Source: Bacteroidales bacterium UBA6401
GTDB lineage: Bacteria > Bacteroidota > Bacteroidia > Bacteroidales > UBA932
Length of the DNA stretch: 64,000 nt
NCBI GenBank assembly: GCA_002438635.1
Contig: DJPX01000041.1
Coordinates: forward strand, 1-64,000
Direction of reading: 5' to 3'
Shown: positions 63,666-64,000 of the stretch, piece by piece
Layout of the letters: every line of letters starts with the position of its first letter
Position numbering within the stretch: the first letter of the stretch is position 1
Made by a program: the position numbers and the translations under genes
The notes under the pieces: model-generated
The model's input: only the letters and a program-made list of their open reading frames with translations
Database searches by the model: none
Told to the model about the DNA's origin: nothing

Positions 63666-64000
63666 TTAAAAAGTTATGCCGGCTCCGAGACTTACGACTC
63701 TTTGCTGTGGATAATAACCATTATTTACACTTGGCGCTTCTGGATCTATTCCCATAGATGAAAGGCCTGAAAGCGTAAAGACATTAGAGGCACTTACATA
63801 TAATCTTAAAGATTCTACATAGAATTTTCTGGTTAGAGTCTTAGGGAAAGTATATCCAATCTGAAAATTTTTCAAACGCAGATATGAAGCGTCTCTTTTC
63901 CAAAAATCACTTACATACACATTATTAGGGCTTGACTGAGTACTAAGACGCGGATAGATGGCGTCTGTATGATCAGGAGTCCAACTGCCCTCTACAAGGT
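63666..64000 (-). CDS. SusC-like TonB-dependent receptor, C-terminal end (cut by window)
   Basis: The last 111 residues of a SusC/RagA-family receptor; the frame stays open to the window edge, so the start lies beyond 64000. The translated fragment shows the usual end: WTPDHTDAIYPRL, SDFWKRDASYLRLKNFQIGYTFP, LRLYVSASNVFTLSG, and a final strand ending in Phe. The product forms the outer-membrane barrel importing the glycan bound by the adjacent SusD. N-terminal carboxypeptidase-like, plug and TonB-box regions cannot be judged. Confidence 0.92.
   Translation of the reverse strand, partial: LVEGSWTPDHTDAIYPRLSTQSSPNNVYVSDFWKRDASYLRLKNFQIGYTFPKTLTRKFYVESLRLYVSASNVFTLSGLSSMGIDPEAPSVNNGYYPQQRVVSLGAGITF

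Overview
The window is a chromosomal segment of a Bacteroidota bacterium, most likely of the order Bacteroidales. The evidence is the promoter type (TTTG-N19-TAnnTTTG, seen upstream of three tRNA genes), the near absence of Shine-Dalgarno sequences, a SusC/SusD pair, many short-signal lipoproteins, family-specific proteins (DUF4837, a GldH-like lipoprotein, RicT/PSP1, a PG0541-like protein, DUF5018/DUF4623, FISUMP, GSCFA) and SusB-type GH97 enzymes. G+C content looks like roughly 40% by eye. A gut or host-glycan habitat is an inference from the glycosidases. I see no integrase, transposase, phage gene, CRISPR array or rRNA.

Layout. Positions 1-4661 (+): a tandem dyad repeat, a FISUMP lipoprotein, a GSCFA protein and a CPA2 antiporter. 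Positions 4658-7600 (-): HAD hydrolase, phosphohexomutase, def and ruvX. Positions 7626-12420 (+): M23 peptidase, dxr, rseP, a DUF4837 lipoprotein, tRNA-Glu and rpsT. Positions 12407-16669 (-): trmB, a GldH-like gene, ricT, a DNA polymerase III delta' gene and a polyprenyl diphosphate synthase. Positions 16748-23594 (-): a tripartite RND efflux operon (TolC, adaptor, pump) that continues into a PII-like protein, thioredoxin and a beta-barrel protein. Positions 23726-27258: fba (-), gmk-nadD (+), tRNA-Pro (+), a beta-barrel gene (+) and tRNA-Leu (-).

Positions 27361-30472 (+) hold a shikimate unit, aroB followed by an unusual aroD-aroA fusion, behind a promoter carrying a second tandem dyad array. 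It converges on aroC (-), which is the last gene of a long minus-strand run (30467-47739): AGE epimerase, DUF4434 protein, GH89, inverting GH97, retaining-type GH97, a phosphoesterase/six-hairpin glycosidase fusion, nagB, a GDPD, a degenerate NagB/PIG-L fusion, a HAD-IIA phosphatase and aroC. The run reads as exo-acting alpha-glycan hydrolysis followed by amino-sugar catabolism, without its own SusC/SusD or transporter. Two exported SGNH esterases (+, 47837-49988) lie divergently beside it.

Positions 49996-52610 (-) are guaB-guaA; this IMP dehydrogenase has no CBS module. Positions 52655-64000 (-) are a polysaccharide-utilisation-type locus: susC (cut by the window end), susD, a small lipoprotein, a DUF5018/DUF4623 lipoprotein, a 1171-residue beta-helix lipoprotein, a GHL10-type glycosidase and an exported FAD oxidoreductase.

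Most worth following up: the NagB/PIG-L fusion whose NagB part has lost the catalytic Asp/His pair, the phosphoesterase-glycosidase fusion and its operon, the AroD-AroA fusion, the CBS-less GuaB, and two unrelated-sequence but similarly built tandem dyad arrays of about 50-bp period upstream of separate genes.
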